Part shown: positions 23,808 to 35,169 of the stretch, in pieces | Position numbering within the stretch: position 1 is the first letter of the stretch | How the letters are laid out: each line of letters begins with the position of its first letter | Origin: Siphonodentalium dalli | Lineage: Eukaryota; Mollusca; Scaphopoda; Gadilida; Siphonodentaliidae | Assembly: GCA_032622095.1 (NCBI GenBank) | Contig: CP136068.1 | Coordinates: 112,233,546 to 112,297,545, forward strand | Direction of reading: 5' to 3' | DNA: 64,000 bases | The notes under the pieces: generated by a model | Told to the model about the DNA's origin: nothing | The model's database searches: none | The model's input: only the letters and a program-made list of their open reading frames with translations | Position numbers and translations under genes: made by a program

Positions 23808-24035
23808 AATATACCTTTCATCCGCCAAGGACTAGTAGATTACCCAGACAATGAAATAGCAGATTTATTGGAATTTGGTTTTCCAATTAATATACACTTT
23901 GACAATGCAGTTACTTGCCAGAATATACCTTTCATCCGCCAAGGACTAGTAGATTACCCAGACAATGAAATAGCAGATTTATTGGAATTTGGTTTTCCAA
24001 TTAATATACACTTTGACAATGCAGTTACTTGCCTC
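23808..24035 (+). repeat. 114-bp in-frame tandem duplication in the RT frame
   Basis: The segment starting NIPFIRQGLVDYPDNEI appears twice, 114 bp (38 codons) apart (23808 and 23922), with no visible difference. The right junction has two extra bases that shift the frame. Confidence 0.9.
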
Positions 24036-25533
24036 AGAATCACAATGGTGCTGTTAATTTTCAAACAGCAATGTCTCAGTATGTGGCTGAAGAAATATCT
24101 AGACATTCTGTGATTGGACCATTTTCAAAAAATCCATTTTCAAACAACCACACAGTTTCTCCTCTTAATACTGTTCCCAAAAGAAACTCTTCCGAACGTA
24201 GAGTTATCTTTGACTTAAGTTTCCCATTCAATTATTCAGTAAATACAAAAATCCCAGGTGATACCTATTTAACTTTGCCTATTAAAGTGTCTTATCCCTC
24301 AGTTGATGACTTAGTAGCATTAGTTAAAAAATTAGGACCTGGATGTTTGCTATATAAGAAAGATTAAAAAAAAATCATACAGACAAGTTTATCTCGATCC
24401 AGGTGACGTACATCACTTAGGATTTATGTGGAATGACGAATTGTATTTTGATGCAGCCCTGCCTATGGGCCTTAAATCATCAGCCTATATATTTCAACGA
24501 ATGTCATCCATTATTCCGTTTATGATGGCAAGACAGAACTTCTATGTTCTGAACTATCTAGATGATTTTTGTGGTGCTGATCACCCCGCAAAAGCTTCAT
24601 TAGCATATGAACAGTTAGGTGATCTGCTAAAAAATTGTGGTTTGCAAGAAAACTTAGAAAAAGCATGCTCTCCATCCACAATTATGACATTCCTAGGAAT
24701 TGAATTTGACACAGAGTCATTAATGCTTAGAATTACGGAAGATCGTCTGGAAGAAATTTTGAAACTGGTTGATTCATGGCTTCCACGACGAATGGCCTCT
24801 TTGACAGAATTACAATCCTTATTGGGAAAATTACAATTCATTAGCCAATGTGTTAAACCTGGTAGAATATTTGTTTCTAGATTACTTAGTTGGTTGAAAG
24901 AAATAAATGCATCTCCCCCCGGTAGACAATATAATGTAAGATCATACATTCGTAAAGACCTTTTATGGTGGTCAAAATTTTTAAGACAATATAATGGGAT
25001 TTCAATTATGTCTATTGAAGAATGGTCCGCACCTGATGAATATTTCTCAACAGATTCATGTTTGTCAGGCTGTGGGGGATTCTTTAACTGTCAGTACTTT
25101 CATTCTGAATTCCCATCATTTGTCAAAGAACAGCACTTAGATATAAATGCCCTTGAGTTGCTAACCATTTGCGTTGCTCTGAAGCTCTGGGGTAATCAGC
25201 TCATAGGGAAACGCATAATGATATATTGTGATAATTTAGTTTCTGTCACAGTTATCAATTCAGGCAGAACAGTAAATAAATTTCTCCAATCTTGTCTACG
25301 CGAGATCTGCTATTTATCAGCCTTGTATCAATTTGAAGTAAGATCCATTTATTTAGATACAAAATCAAACAGGATTTCAGATTATCTGTCAAGATGGTAT
25401 TCCGATCCTGAGGCTCAGTACAAATTTTTCAGTTTATTATCAAAAAAGGGCCTATCAAATGACCTTATTGAAGTAAGTGTAGATCCACAGATATTTGGTT
25501 TTACACATGACTGGTAGTATGACACTTTAACAT

Positions 25534-26565
25534 ATGACTTTTGGGGCTAGGTTTGACTGTGACTGGTTTTGTCCTACTATTGTAGATGCAGACCTACAAG
25601 TCTTGAAAGAAGACATGAAAATATCACATAAAGCAGCCTTTGCGGAAGGGACACAGAAGAATCTACATACCCAACTGCTCACCTATCTTCAATTTTGTAT
25701 TTACTTTGGCCTTAAACCATTACCAGCCTCAGTCAAAACATTGGCTTGTTATGTTCAATTTTTGAGCAGATCCTTTAAATCATCAGCATCCATACAGAAT
25801 TATTTATCTGGTATCAAGTTTCTACATGTGGTTAAGAACTTTGATTTCGAAGCATTTGACTCCTATTATCTCAAATTAATGATTAGGGGTATTTCACGAT
25901 TACATCCACATTGCCCTGTTCGAGCGGCACCTACTACACCAGATATTTTGTTAGAATTTTGGGAATTATTAGAGTTTAATTCAGAATTGGATGTTACTTT
26001 CTGGTCTCTCTTTTTAACTGCCTTTTTTCTAATGTTAAGAAAATCTAATATAGTCCCTAATACTCGTAGAGCTTCCGACTGCAACAATATATTGAAACGT
26101 TCGGATATTACAATATTTCCAGAATATCTTTCAGTTACCATTAGGTGGTCCAAGACCATTCAATTTGGTCAGCGTGTTTTGACAATACCAGTCATAGCGA
26201 TTCCTAGCTCCAAATTTTGTCCAGTTGAAGCATATAAAAACATGATCTCCTTAATCCCAGCTTCAGCTAGCTCTCCAGCCTTTGTAAAAAGAGCTGGTCA
26301 AACATTAGTACCAATTACATACAGAGAACTTACAATTAAATTACGATCCCTTCTGGCACAAACTGGTCGAAACCCTAAACTATATTCATCCCATTCATTT
26401 AGACGGGGTGGAGCCTCATGGGCATTTAGATCAAAAGTCCCCTCCGAATTGATTCAACAACATGGTGACTGGAAAAGTGAAGCTTACAAGATATATTTAG
26501 AATTTTCCACAGCCGACAAAATATCTGTTTCGCAAAGAATGGCTTCTACTTTGTTGAATCCCTAA
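25534..26565 (+). CDS. tyrosine recombinase of the DIRS/Ngaro-like element
   Basis: A 343-residue protein with a phage-integrase-type catalytic domain in its second half. I see Arg169 in MLRKSN, His287 and Arg290 in HSFRRGG, the HGDW box (His310, Trp313) and Tyr321 in YKIYL as the likely nucleophile (Tyr318 is the alternative). The N-terminal half (residues of about 30-120) resembles a SAM-like core-binding domain. It would integrate the circular DNA copy without target duplication. The frame is intact. It starts 16 bases after the RNase H stop and ends with TAA at 26563-26565. The following hydrolase region is in the same frame. Confidence 0.9.
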   Translation: MTFGARFDCDWFCPTIVDADLQVLKEDMKISHKAAFAEGTQKNLHTQLLTYLQFCIYFGLKPLPASVKTLACYVQFLSRSFKSSASIQNYLSGIKFLHVVKNFDFEAFDSYYLKLMIRGISRLHPHCPVRAAPTTPDILLEFWELLEFNSELDVTFWSLFLTAFFLMLRKSNIVPNTRRASDCNNILKRSDITIFPEYLSVTIRWSKTIQFGQRVLTIPVIAIPSSKFCPVEAYKNMISLIPASASSPAFVKRAGQTLVPITYRELTIKLRSLLAQTGRNPKLYSSHSFRRGGASWAFRSKVPSELIQQHGDWKSEAYKIYLEFSTADKISVSQRMASTLLNP

Positions 26566-27099
26566 TTTTATTTTCCAGGAAACGGAAAAACAGTATTGAT
26601 ACTTGGTGACTATATCATCAAATTTGTTTCTGATATTGACGGTGCATATGTTGAGTGCCTTCGTGGTTATACCATCAACAGATTGGCAGGTTACGTTCGG
26701 GACTCATCGGCATTCATCCAATCCTTTGATTGTGTACTGGTACATGTAGGTACAAACGATATAGCTAACGGTTTGACCGAAGGCGACTTAGAATCAGAAT
26801 TCGGAAATCTAATTGGAACTTTAAAGAAACTCAAAGTGAAAATCACTATGTCAGCTATTCTTCCGAGGCCATGTGATTACCAGTACACAGCTAACAAGGT
26901 TTACAGAGTAAACAACAAGTTGAAGACTCTTTGTAATCGTAATTACATAACATTTGGTCATTCATTTCGTCCATTTTTATTAAAAGGGGGCAATCCTGAT
27001 AGATCATTATATGCCAGAAGGGATGGTGGTTTACACCTGAATATGTTAGGATCAAAAGTTCTAACAAAATTTTTCTTACAGTTAATTAAGCAGATGTAA
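26566..27099 (+). pseudogene. SGNH-hydrolase-like domain with altered nucleophile
   Basis: The frame of the recombinase continues after its TAA. Block I reads LILGDY: the usual GDS serine is replaced by Tyr (codon 26611-26613, one base from a Ser codon). Block III is intact (HVGTND, 26749-26760) and block V reads RRDGGLHLN with the Asp/His pair (27022, 27034), one residue further apart than the usual DGxH. There is no ATG before block I; the next in-frame Met is past block III. TTTTATTTTCCAG at 26566-26578 looks like a 3' splice site. Hydrolase domains of this type are known from Ngaro-like elements, role unknown. With the Ser missing, this copy is probably inactive. Confidence 0.75.
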
Positions 27100-27149
27100 T
27101 CGTCATGAAATATTGTTAACCTAATATAAACTCAGTAGGTTTGCTGTAC

Positions 27150-27300
27150 TGTTTGAAACTCGCTGGGGACTGGGATTGACCCTCCCATACGTGCTGGGTA
27201 GGCTTTCCAGGGCTAGTCACCTTGGGCCATATAATCCTTTAAGGTGAGACTCGGGGGTCTAGCTCGCGCTGTCCTCAAGGGAGTTTCATTCAGAAAATCG
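27150..27300 (+). other. GC-richer segment with pairing ends, possible RNA structure
   Basis: GAAACTCGCTGGGGAC at the left can pair with GTCCTC..GGGAGTTTC at the right, enclosing CCCTCCCATACG and GGGTAGG. It lies just after the hydrolase in the 3' non-coding part of the element. Confidence 0.4.
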
Positions 27301-28595
27301 TATTACTTGTTATATTATTTTGTAATTTGTAAATAATTAATATTTGTGATATATATACATGTATGCTAAAAGCTCATCTTTATGAAGGTAGATCTCCTAG
27401 TCACAATATGTCTATCATCTAAGCTAGCAGTGCCAGCTCCAGTTAGTCAACTGAGTCAGTGGCATATATAATTTCTAATGGAGGATATCGGGCTGCTGTT
27501 TGCATTGAAATAAGTTGTTACCAGTCACTCAAGAGTGGCTTGGGCTGTGATTGTTACATCACAGGTACATCAATTAAAGCCGAAGAATTTCAGGTAGGCT
27601 AGAAACTTAATCACTTACTTATTTTTGGTGGACCTTCGGTTTGGCAGATTTAGCCAAAAATATGTTTAAAATATAATAATGTGATATATGTATGATCTAC
27701 TTCAGCCCATATATATATTGTAATTGTTGACTCAGATCTGATTTGATTAATTTACAATATTGGTTATCGTGAAATTTGTAGGAAACTATGATTCGTTTGA
27801 ATACAGATGAATTTGATTTGGAAAATCATTATCATGATTGAATATGAAATTAGTTCAAATTACGATTGATTGTATTTATCAAATTATTATAATTGGGGAG
27901 CGTAGCTCCTCAATTTACTTTTGGCAAAATAAATATAAACCCCAAACGTTCTTACGTTCTCTTTCCGTGAAGATTGTGTATAATAATCTAACTTTAATGT
28001 TAAATTACACATAGAATATTCCGGTTGATTGCCACAAACATCGTTGTTTTTTCTATTTGTTTACTTAACTGAAAGCCGAACTCAGGTTCCGAAGAACTTC
28101 GGCATTGTCCGGTGTTTGTTTTGGCCGAGTCGAATTTCGATACAAACAAAATGGCGGCCCCCATGATATTCTAATGGTCATTGTGTTTACACTGTTTTAA
28201 ACTGTGAGATGGTTATAATTCCCGTAATTTATTTAATGTATTACATTTATATCTTCAATATGTATTTAATCTATGTATTTATTTATTTATTGTCACGTAT
28301 AATTACGATTACAATGGAGAATTCATCGTGCGTGGTTGATTGAAAATCTACGGAATATTTTCACCGGAAAATGCCGAACGCAGTTCGCAAGGTCAACTGA
28401 GTTCGCATACTTTAAAAAATATGTAAACACTGCGGCAAAAGTTTCTTTTCACATTAAATTACCGCTTTCAATTCACAACCGATGTGGGTTTCAGATCAAA
28501 TAGCATGTCTTCTGCGGAAACTATCCGTTTATTGTAGCAATTGTGATATTTTATTTCATATAATTGTGGTTTTATTTGAGCGGGTCACTAACGCT
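27301..28595 (+). other. 3' non-coding region of the DIRS/Ngaro-like element
   Basis: No frame is recognised. It could contain an internal complementary region, but I could not find one by eye. Confidence 0.4.
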
Positions 28596-28690
28596 TAAGT
28601 CGTGTCATAGAAATGCATGGGCCTGGAACTCGGACTAAACACTAGCATCTCCATCCCAAAATCTTAGCTAGTTTTAGTACGAGAAGACTT
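28596..28690 (-). repeat. right inverted repeat of the DIRS/Ngaro-like element
   Basis: Reverse complement of 21254-21348 with one visible mismatch. It ends GTACGAGAAGACTT. Confidence 0.9.
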
Positions 28691-28874
28691 TGACTAATGG
28701 TTGGGCATCTTCCGGAAATGGCAGTTTATAATGCCTACACGATACAACAGGAATCTTTCTATTTCAATATTACATATATTTACGGGAAGAAAAAACCGCA
28801 ACTGAACGAGTTATATAAATACGTTTCCTTATTTTTTCCCCGCCGTCTTCCAATCGTGCGAGAGAGAGAGAGTG

Positions 28875-28905
<31 letters not shown>

Positions 28906-30112
28906 ATTTATTGACAAAGAGCAACTCCAACACAATATGCACAAATACTAGTAAAGATAATAAGGTTCATATAGATTAAAGGAGAAAAAAACAACACAAT
29001 CTATGAATTGTCTGTCTTACTGCCCACCCCAATTAGTCATTAAAATAACAGTCTGCTCTGTCTGGATGCTGCGTGGACATTGGTATATCATGTAGAATAA
29101 CTGTGGTCAATTAAATAAAATATACAATTTTTTGTATAGGATCATTTAGAAATGAATTCGGGATCAAGGGAGCATACGGGTGAGTGACCACGCGAGTTTA
29201 ACCTATATATTTATATGTAATGATCGATTGGTCATATCACGCAATACTCTTTATGTATTAGTTTTATTTACAATCATTAATTAGAAGAGCCAGGGCATAA
29301 AATTAGGTGAATAACTCGCGAGGTTCCATTGGATGGGATCCAGTCAGAAAGTCATACTTTAGCTGGAGCAATGTACGACGGGAAATGTCTTTGGCGTAGT
29401 TGAATACTATATGGCACGAGAGCTATCATAAGAAATGCACTTTCGTTGGAAACAGTTAGTATTACAAATAAAAACGTGTGACACGCTTTACGCACTTGTT
29501 GTTTTACATTAATAACACCTACATGCCTGCTTGTCGGGGTGAGTATCTACATTAATCACCATGCCATATGTTATAATATATGCCTTGAAATTATATTGGG
29601 CAGACATGCAATGTGTGTGCTCATCGGAAGATGGAGGTAAAATCGAGGTAAGATTAGTGTCTTCATTTAACCCTTCCATGACTGGATTTTTCTGAATATT
29701 TGCGGAAACTCTGTGCTAATGCATGCTCTTATATGCAAGTCTCCCATGGCCAGTGGAACCTCGCATATACATGTATACGCGAATACATTATTTGGCCTAG
29801 CAATATGTACCTTGATCGTGTAAGTCAGTGCATTATCTTATATATGTGAGACTACACATGGGAAACCCGCATGTATAAGAGAATGCAATGGCACATACTA
29901 TTAAATGCTGCACCAGCGCGGTTCCGGCTATGTGACTTTATTTTATTATGTTTGTATAATTTTCAATAAACTAAGCTGAATTTCTGTTCTCAAAGATGTC
30001 AGCAGTTTGGATATATTACACCACGCTGCACTAAACTTAGCCCAATATTCTACACATAAACTATCGATAGATGAGTCTATGACCGCCCACTTAGAAAACA
30101 CGCCCAGTTATT
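28691..30112. other. non-coding with a GA microsatellite
   Basis: A GA run is at about 28859-28905. At 29668-29900 a decayed sequence (TTAACCCTT, then GCATGCTCTTATATGC and GTATAAGAGAATGCAATGGCAC) resembles the hairpins at 42.4 and 45.3 kb. Confidence 0.45.
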
Positions 30113-31075
30113 ATAGCAACCACAAAGGGTGCTTATACCTAAGGCAGGTGAATGACGTCATATAATGTTTTCTATATCCATCAGTGATTTTTCAAGATCG
30201 CGGGTATAGATTTTGGAGAAAGTCACGTGACTTCCGGTTAGCAACCGTGTGGAGATTGCAAAGAAAACAATGCGGAATTGGAAATGAAGCATCGCGATAA
30301 AAATGAAAGTAACTACTTCACAGCTTACGAAGAATTCACATGTGATTTAAGTCTATTTCATTTAGACCAATTACGTTGGTCAGCTTAATGAAAACGAAAA
30401 ATGAAGAAGTCATGACGATAATACAGACAAGATTTTACAATCCACGACACGTCTTGTCAATTTATCATGACGTGTCCGTCGTGACCACTGCACGATGTTA
30501 CATAAATTATTCTTAACGTTATATGTCGCCGAAAAAAGGCAAATTTTAGGCACATCAAGTGTGGTTGCTCCACTACGTGTCACGTACGATTCATATTAGC
30601 AACCACCAGGTGGGGGTTTATACCTTAGGCGCAGGTGAATGACGTCATATATTTTTTCTATAACCATCAGTGATTTTTCAAAGATCGCGGGTATGGATTT
30701 TGGAGAAATTGTCACGTGAATTCCGGTAAAAAAAAACGCGGAATTGGGAATGAAGCATTGTGATAATAATGAAAGTAACTGCTTCAAAACTTACGAAGAA
30801 TTCACATGTGATTTAGGTCAATTTAATTTCATTTAGACCAATTTCGTTGGTTAGCTTAATGAAAACGAAAAATGAAGAAGTCATGACGAGAATCCAGACA
30901 AGATTTTACAATCCACGACACGTCGATCTTGTCAAGTTGGCATGTCGTCTCCGTCGTGACCACTGCATGATGTTACATAAATTAATCTTAGCGTTATGTC
31001 GCCGAAAAATGGCAAATTTGAGACACATCATGTGTGTTTGCTCCACTACGTGTCACGTACGATTCATATTATTGA
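30113..31075 (+). repeat. tandem duplication, unit about 480 bp
   Basis: Two diverged direct copies start at TAGCAACCAC (30112 and 30597). Both contain GGTGAATGACGTCATATA, GTGATTTTTCAA..GATCGCGGGTAT, AAGAATTCACATGTGATTTA, ATGAAGAAGTCATGACGA and CACTACGTGTCACGTACG. Several CGTCA/TGACG palindromes (CRE-like) recur. No coding content. Confidence 0.85.
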
Positions 31076-32281
31076 CCGCTTTTAGTCATCTATGTCAACA
31101 CGTCAGACGACTGTTCGTGTTATGACGTATTTTATTGGGATATGAAATGCATGACACAATTGGTATTTGACCAATTACGGGATATTATATTGAGTAACAC
31201 ACGGGCTATGTACTATTTATAGCACATATTCGCGTATTCTGTGTTATTAAAGAGGTTAAGATGCAATACATTGTAACGTGTTTTGCTATTGATAATAGTC
31301 ACTTCTGGTGTGATAATTGCTACTACGCGTACATAGTCATTGTGATTAGAAATTGTGGCGAGCAGAAATAACACATCTTCCGATAACCGAGGGGAACTGT
31401 CGATTGAATCCAATTGATTGTATTGAGGGTCGAACTACATCCTTGTCTTTATATATGTCACGACTATCGCTTAAAGACATATTGTTGAATTATTTCATTG
31501 AATAAGACCCAACAGTTAGTATCCAAACACTTTCGATGAATGTAGCAACGAAATAAGCTTGTCGAAAAATCCATCAGACAGACAGATATATAAAGCAGAG
31601 GTGTAAGCGATCAGGTGGAGTTCCATTGCAACGTAAGCTAGCCTAAAAATACGTTACACAAAAAAGGTATTGGTGGACGTATACTGGGAGTTACTAGAGA
31701 CGTTTTCGCAACATCACGATTACGATTACGAATAAGGACAATAGGGCAAGATTTGATTACGTCACACAACACAAGTTCCTAGCAGTGGTAGGCAAAACAT
31801 TGACCAGTGTCTACCAGATGTTCTTTGTTTACACTGAAGTGCGGTCAAAATATGCGTGTTTAAAAAATATGTATGAACAACAAAGAAAGATAAACGGCAA
31901 AAACAAAATATGGGAATAGTTGTTATGTTAATGGGTGTTCCAATTGTTCGTGTTTATATTTCCGTTTGATAAATATAACAACTTATATGTTCAGATTAAG
32001 GTAGATTGTTTATATCAAAGACATGTGTATCTGATACGCGGAATAATTGTAATCGACGAAATCATGAAATACTATCATCAGAATAAAACATCTATGGAGT
32101 TGAATGACTACTTCAGCTTTTGTTTATATTTTCAATTTGATCGCTAAATGGTTGTGACAATTAAGTTCGGTGCAATTCTCAACGCGACTTCTATCATTTT
32201 CACTAGCGCCGATGTAAATTCTTATATATACATATTTGTAATACGACCCTGCCTAACTATGCTTAAACACCATGTCCTGAT
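31076..32281. other. non-coding, nothing recognised
   Basis: AT-rich sequence without recognisable genes or clear repeats. Confidence 0.4.
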
Positions 32282-34096
32282 TGGCCAGTGTTCTCACTTG
32301 TCCGGCAAGTATTGTATCGGAGGTATGTGTGATAATCCTCAACATGAAAGAGTTGCCGCTTATAGTCTGTATCTGCAGTTACTTAGGTTTTTAACTGTTT
32401 TACAGTTTTTTTATTTAAGCAACATTTGGGCTGATTTACCGGTTCGGCTTGCCCCCCGGCAGATAATTTTGCAGTTTCTTATGCCAGCCTTCGACATGGT
32501 TTGTTGTTCTTGGACCGTCATTGTCGAAGTGATTTCATGTCTGTCTACCGGGGTCGCCTTGGTGTAAACAATATTTATTTCAAAAAATCAAACATATGAC
32601 ATAAACATAATATACATGTAGAAATATATAGATTTATGAAGAGGATTGGACAACAAGCAAAATGCTTTTTTAAAGTCCTCTCGGGGTCGCCTTCCACCCA
32701 GTACGATGTGACTGGGTCCGTGAATTTCTCGATGTCGTTACCTGCTGGTGCCCATTCAAGTACTTCGAACCAGGCGTCGCTGATATCACCTACCGACAGG
32801 AATGGTAAACCAGTTGCCCTTCGAATCAGCTTCTTCGTACGGAAGTTTGGCCGTTGTTGTTGCATACTTGCCTGGCTGTAGTGGAAATAGCATCCTCGCA
32901 TTATCACACCAGGAAATACTGTTCTGATGGCATTCTGTGCTCCGATTTCGAAGTCCGTATAGCAGTAATTTGGTGTTAGTGGTGTTGAAAATTCTGCTGC
33001 TTTCAGGCTGAGGAGTCGAAAACATATCTCATAGGTCGATTGCTTCTTGTCCGGTAGTAGGCCGTAGACGAGGGGTGCATCTGGCCGTCGATAAACGCAT
33101 GTATGGAATATAGCTGTTGGAATGTCTTCGGGCATTTGTCGAATGTTCCATCGCAGAAGAACATCTGGGCGTTCGACAAGTGCTGCAGATTCTCGTCGGT
33201 GCTGAAGATGAGTAGTCTGTCAGTCGTACCATCGTCGATGAGTAGAAATTCTCTGTCCATTGTCGTCTTTGTATACCGTTCTGGTAGCTGAATGGCATTT
33301 CGTTCTCGTGGGAGTTATGATATACATGTATAAGAATTGTTTTAGTTTTTAATGTATTCCTTGTTTTATGATTGTTGAAATATAATAAAGAGCGTTTTCA
33401 ATTATAATATGATAGATAAGAATAAAATTAAGACTAGACTATAGTGTATTGTTAACACTAGACTATATTGTATTGTTAATACTAGACTATATTGTTATTA
33501 TTTCCAAAGATATACATACTAGATATTTCTTCCTGGTAAATAGCAGTGACTGGTCTGGATGTCTGTCGAACTAAGTTTTTGAGCTCAGCGATGATGGTTT
33601 CAGCAGCAATTTGGGCCTGGTCTGATTCGTGGTTATGCTGGCTTTTGTATGATGTCACGATGTCGTTCTTGGTATTTACAGTAGCACTGCATGTCTTCGA
33701 ACAGCATCGCCAACGTACACTGTCGTTTCTTCGAGACTTAACACAGAACTTATACTTAGATGAGATATTTACCACCGCGAGCATTAGGAATGAAATAGAT
33801 GTGTACTTGAGCGTTTGCCATTTTGATATGATCTGTCTTTGTGAATCTCTGTAATTTATATGTTAGCATGAGAACATGATGATCTTTGGAAATCACTCAC
33901 TTGAGTTGTTTTCAGTGACAATAGCTCATATCGTGATATGCAGTCATTGCCGGTAAGTTTGGGCTACACTTTGCTTAAACAAACACTGCTTGCCGCGATG
34001 CGATCACTAGTCACGCATTGTAAAAACAGACTATAACCTGCCGGCTCAGATGCATTCACACATCCCTGCCGGATAAGTGAGAATAAGCCGTTACCA
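32282..34096 (-). mobile_element. decayed Mutator-like (MULE) element
   Basis: The transposase pieces are flanked by diverged inverted repeats: GTTCTCACTTGTCCGGCA near 32290 and TGCCGGATAAGTGAGAAT near 34069. Inside these, GTATGTGTGATAA and TTATAGTCTGT (left) correspond to the complement of ACAGACTATAA and CACACATC (right). Exact ends and target duplication were not fixed. Confidence 0.6.
32640..33850 (-). pseudogene. FLYWCH zinc finger + MULE transposase, broken
   Basis: Three overlapping frame pieces on the minus strand belong to one protein. The N-terminal piece (33482-33784) is a FLYWCH finger: WRCCSKTC, then C2H2 spacing ending HNHESD. The middle piece (33003-33270) has LLIDDGTTDRLLIF and CDGTFDKCP, the opening of the MULE transposase domain. 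The last piece (32650-33135) has VYGLLPDKK, YTDFEIGAQNA and GCYFHYSQA, with the DDE-fold Asp and the C..H pair. Frame breaks occur at about 33100 and near 33770, and a possible intron or deletion separates the first two pieces. Transposases of this type make 9-11-bp target duplications. Confidence 0.8.
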
Positions 34097-34866
34097 TGGC
34101 TATCTCGTTCCAGTTTTGTGGTACAATTCTACTTTTTTCAATTGTACCACGAAAAAAATCGGTTTATTCAGATCAGATTCAGACTTTTCCCGTCTTTTCT
34201 AACTCCGCGCAAACGGGGCATCAACGGAGTACACCCGCACCCCTTTGAATTTTGCATCTTGACAATCTTGCGAATTTTCTAGCGATTTGTCGCTTGAAAC
34301 CAGTTTGGTTGCCAATGAATATGGTCCAAATGATGTTATGGTATATTGATATATGTTAGGACCAAAGAAAGTTACTTAAATAAGTATATTAAATGACAAA
34401 ATAAATCCATGGGGCCGGGCTGTGCATTCGTCGATTCGAATCTCGATCATATTCGATATTTCGGAATCAAGTTGAAAATGAAAGCGTTTGTTCACCAGTA
34501 CAGAAGGGGAATAAGATTAGTTTAGTAAACTAGATCATTTAGATCGCTTTGTGTAAGGAAAATGGTCCATAGTCGATGATCATATACATGTTGTCCCAAC
34601 AACGTTCAACACAGGAATGACCGAAATCGTATTTCCTGTACAATTTAAATGAAAGGCACGGGCGCCTCTGAAAACACATCGTTTTTTAGCCAATCACAAC
34701 GATTATTTACGCTAACAATTTCCCAGAGTACTCCAGGCAAATAAATCGAGTACGCCCTATACGAATTTCACCACGAAATGTTTTCTCACCTGAGACCGAA
34801 AAAGCGCAGTATTTCGTTGACTATTCAGTCGAATTGTGACCATAAACGTTCAGTCGTATTACAAAA
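34097..34866. other. non-coding, one small hairpin
   Basis: A short hairpin GTGGTACAATT / AATTGTACCAC lies near 34120-34152. Otherwise nothing is recognised. Confidence 0.4.
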
Positions 34867-34979
34867 TAAATAAATACACGGTGTATCGGTGTCTATGGTC
34901 AAGTTATACCACAAAAAATCTAAAAATGTTTGTTTTGGTACAACTTGACCATACACACCTCTACACCGTGTATTTATTT
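34867..34979. repeat. inverted-repeat hairpin, about 47-bp arms
   Basis: Left arm AAATAAATACACGGTGTA through GGTCAAGTT..ACCACAAAA pairs with TTTTGGTACAACTTGACC through TACACCGTGTATTTATTT. It is probably a small MITE. Confidence 0.75.
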
Positions 34980-35169
34980 CTTAAATACACCTGGCTGTGT
35001 TTATTTTATTTCTCTTTCATTTGAATGTATTTGTCTAGAAATTTATTATGAGGCGCAAGGATATTCACCCTGATGGTAAAGATGGGCGAGGCAGTGTTTT
35101 TTCTTGTGTATGGCACAACTCAGTTAATAGAATATTTGAAACCTTTGAAACAAGTTGTTAAAAGATACG

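Larger units (their letters stand above)
23046..25517 (+). pseudogene. reverse transcriptase / RNase H of the DIRS/Ngaro-like element, broken
   Basis: The frame continues open from the gag stop. The first part (23046-23800) is a poorly conserved linker containing an imperfect in-frame duplication. RT blocks follow: GPFSKNPF, SPLNTVPKRNSSERRVIFDL, the LPMGLKSSAYIFQRM segment and the YLDD active site (24556-24570 region). RNase H follows, with TDSCLSGCGGFF, DINALELLTI and YCDNLVSV supplying the acidic residues. Two lesions interrupt it: a two-base gain at about 24032 at the edge of a 114-bp tandem duplication, and an indel at the A-run near 24362-24375. Codons before and after clearly belong to one ancestral protein. 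The enzyme would copy the element RNA with RNase H support. Confidence 0.85.
21254..28690 (+). mobile_element. DIRS/Ngaro-like tyrosine-recombinase retrotransposon
   Basis: A 7.4-kb unit with coding order gag-like, RT/RNase H, tyrosine recombinase, SGNH hydrolase, all on the plus strand. It is bounded by 95-bp inverted repeats at 21254-21348 and 28596-28690. A recombinase instead of a DDE integrase defines the DIRS order of retrotransposons. The hydrolase and the lack of any methyltransferase frame resemble Ngaro-type elements, whereas inverted terminal repeats are the DIRS/DIRS1 arrangement; Ngaro elements normally have split direct repeats. I could not identify an internal complementary region. 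The copy is damaged: two frame breaks in RT, and stops between domains. Confidence 0.8.

Noticed and set aside
29668-29900. A third complete TTAA hairpin element
   Set aside because: Only a left TTAACCCTT and decayed hairpin words are visible; no matching right end.
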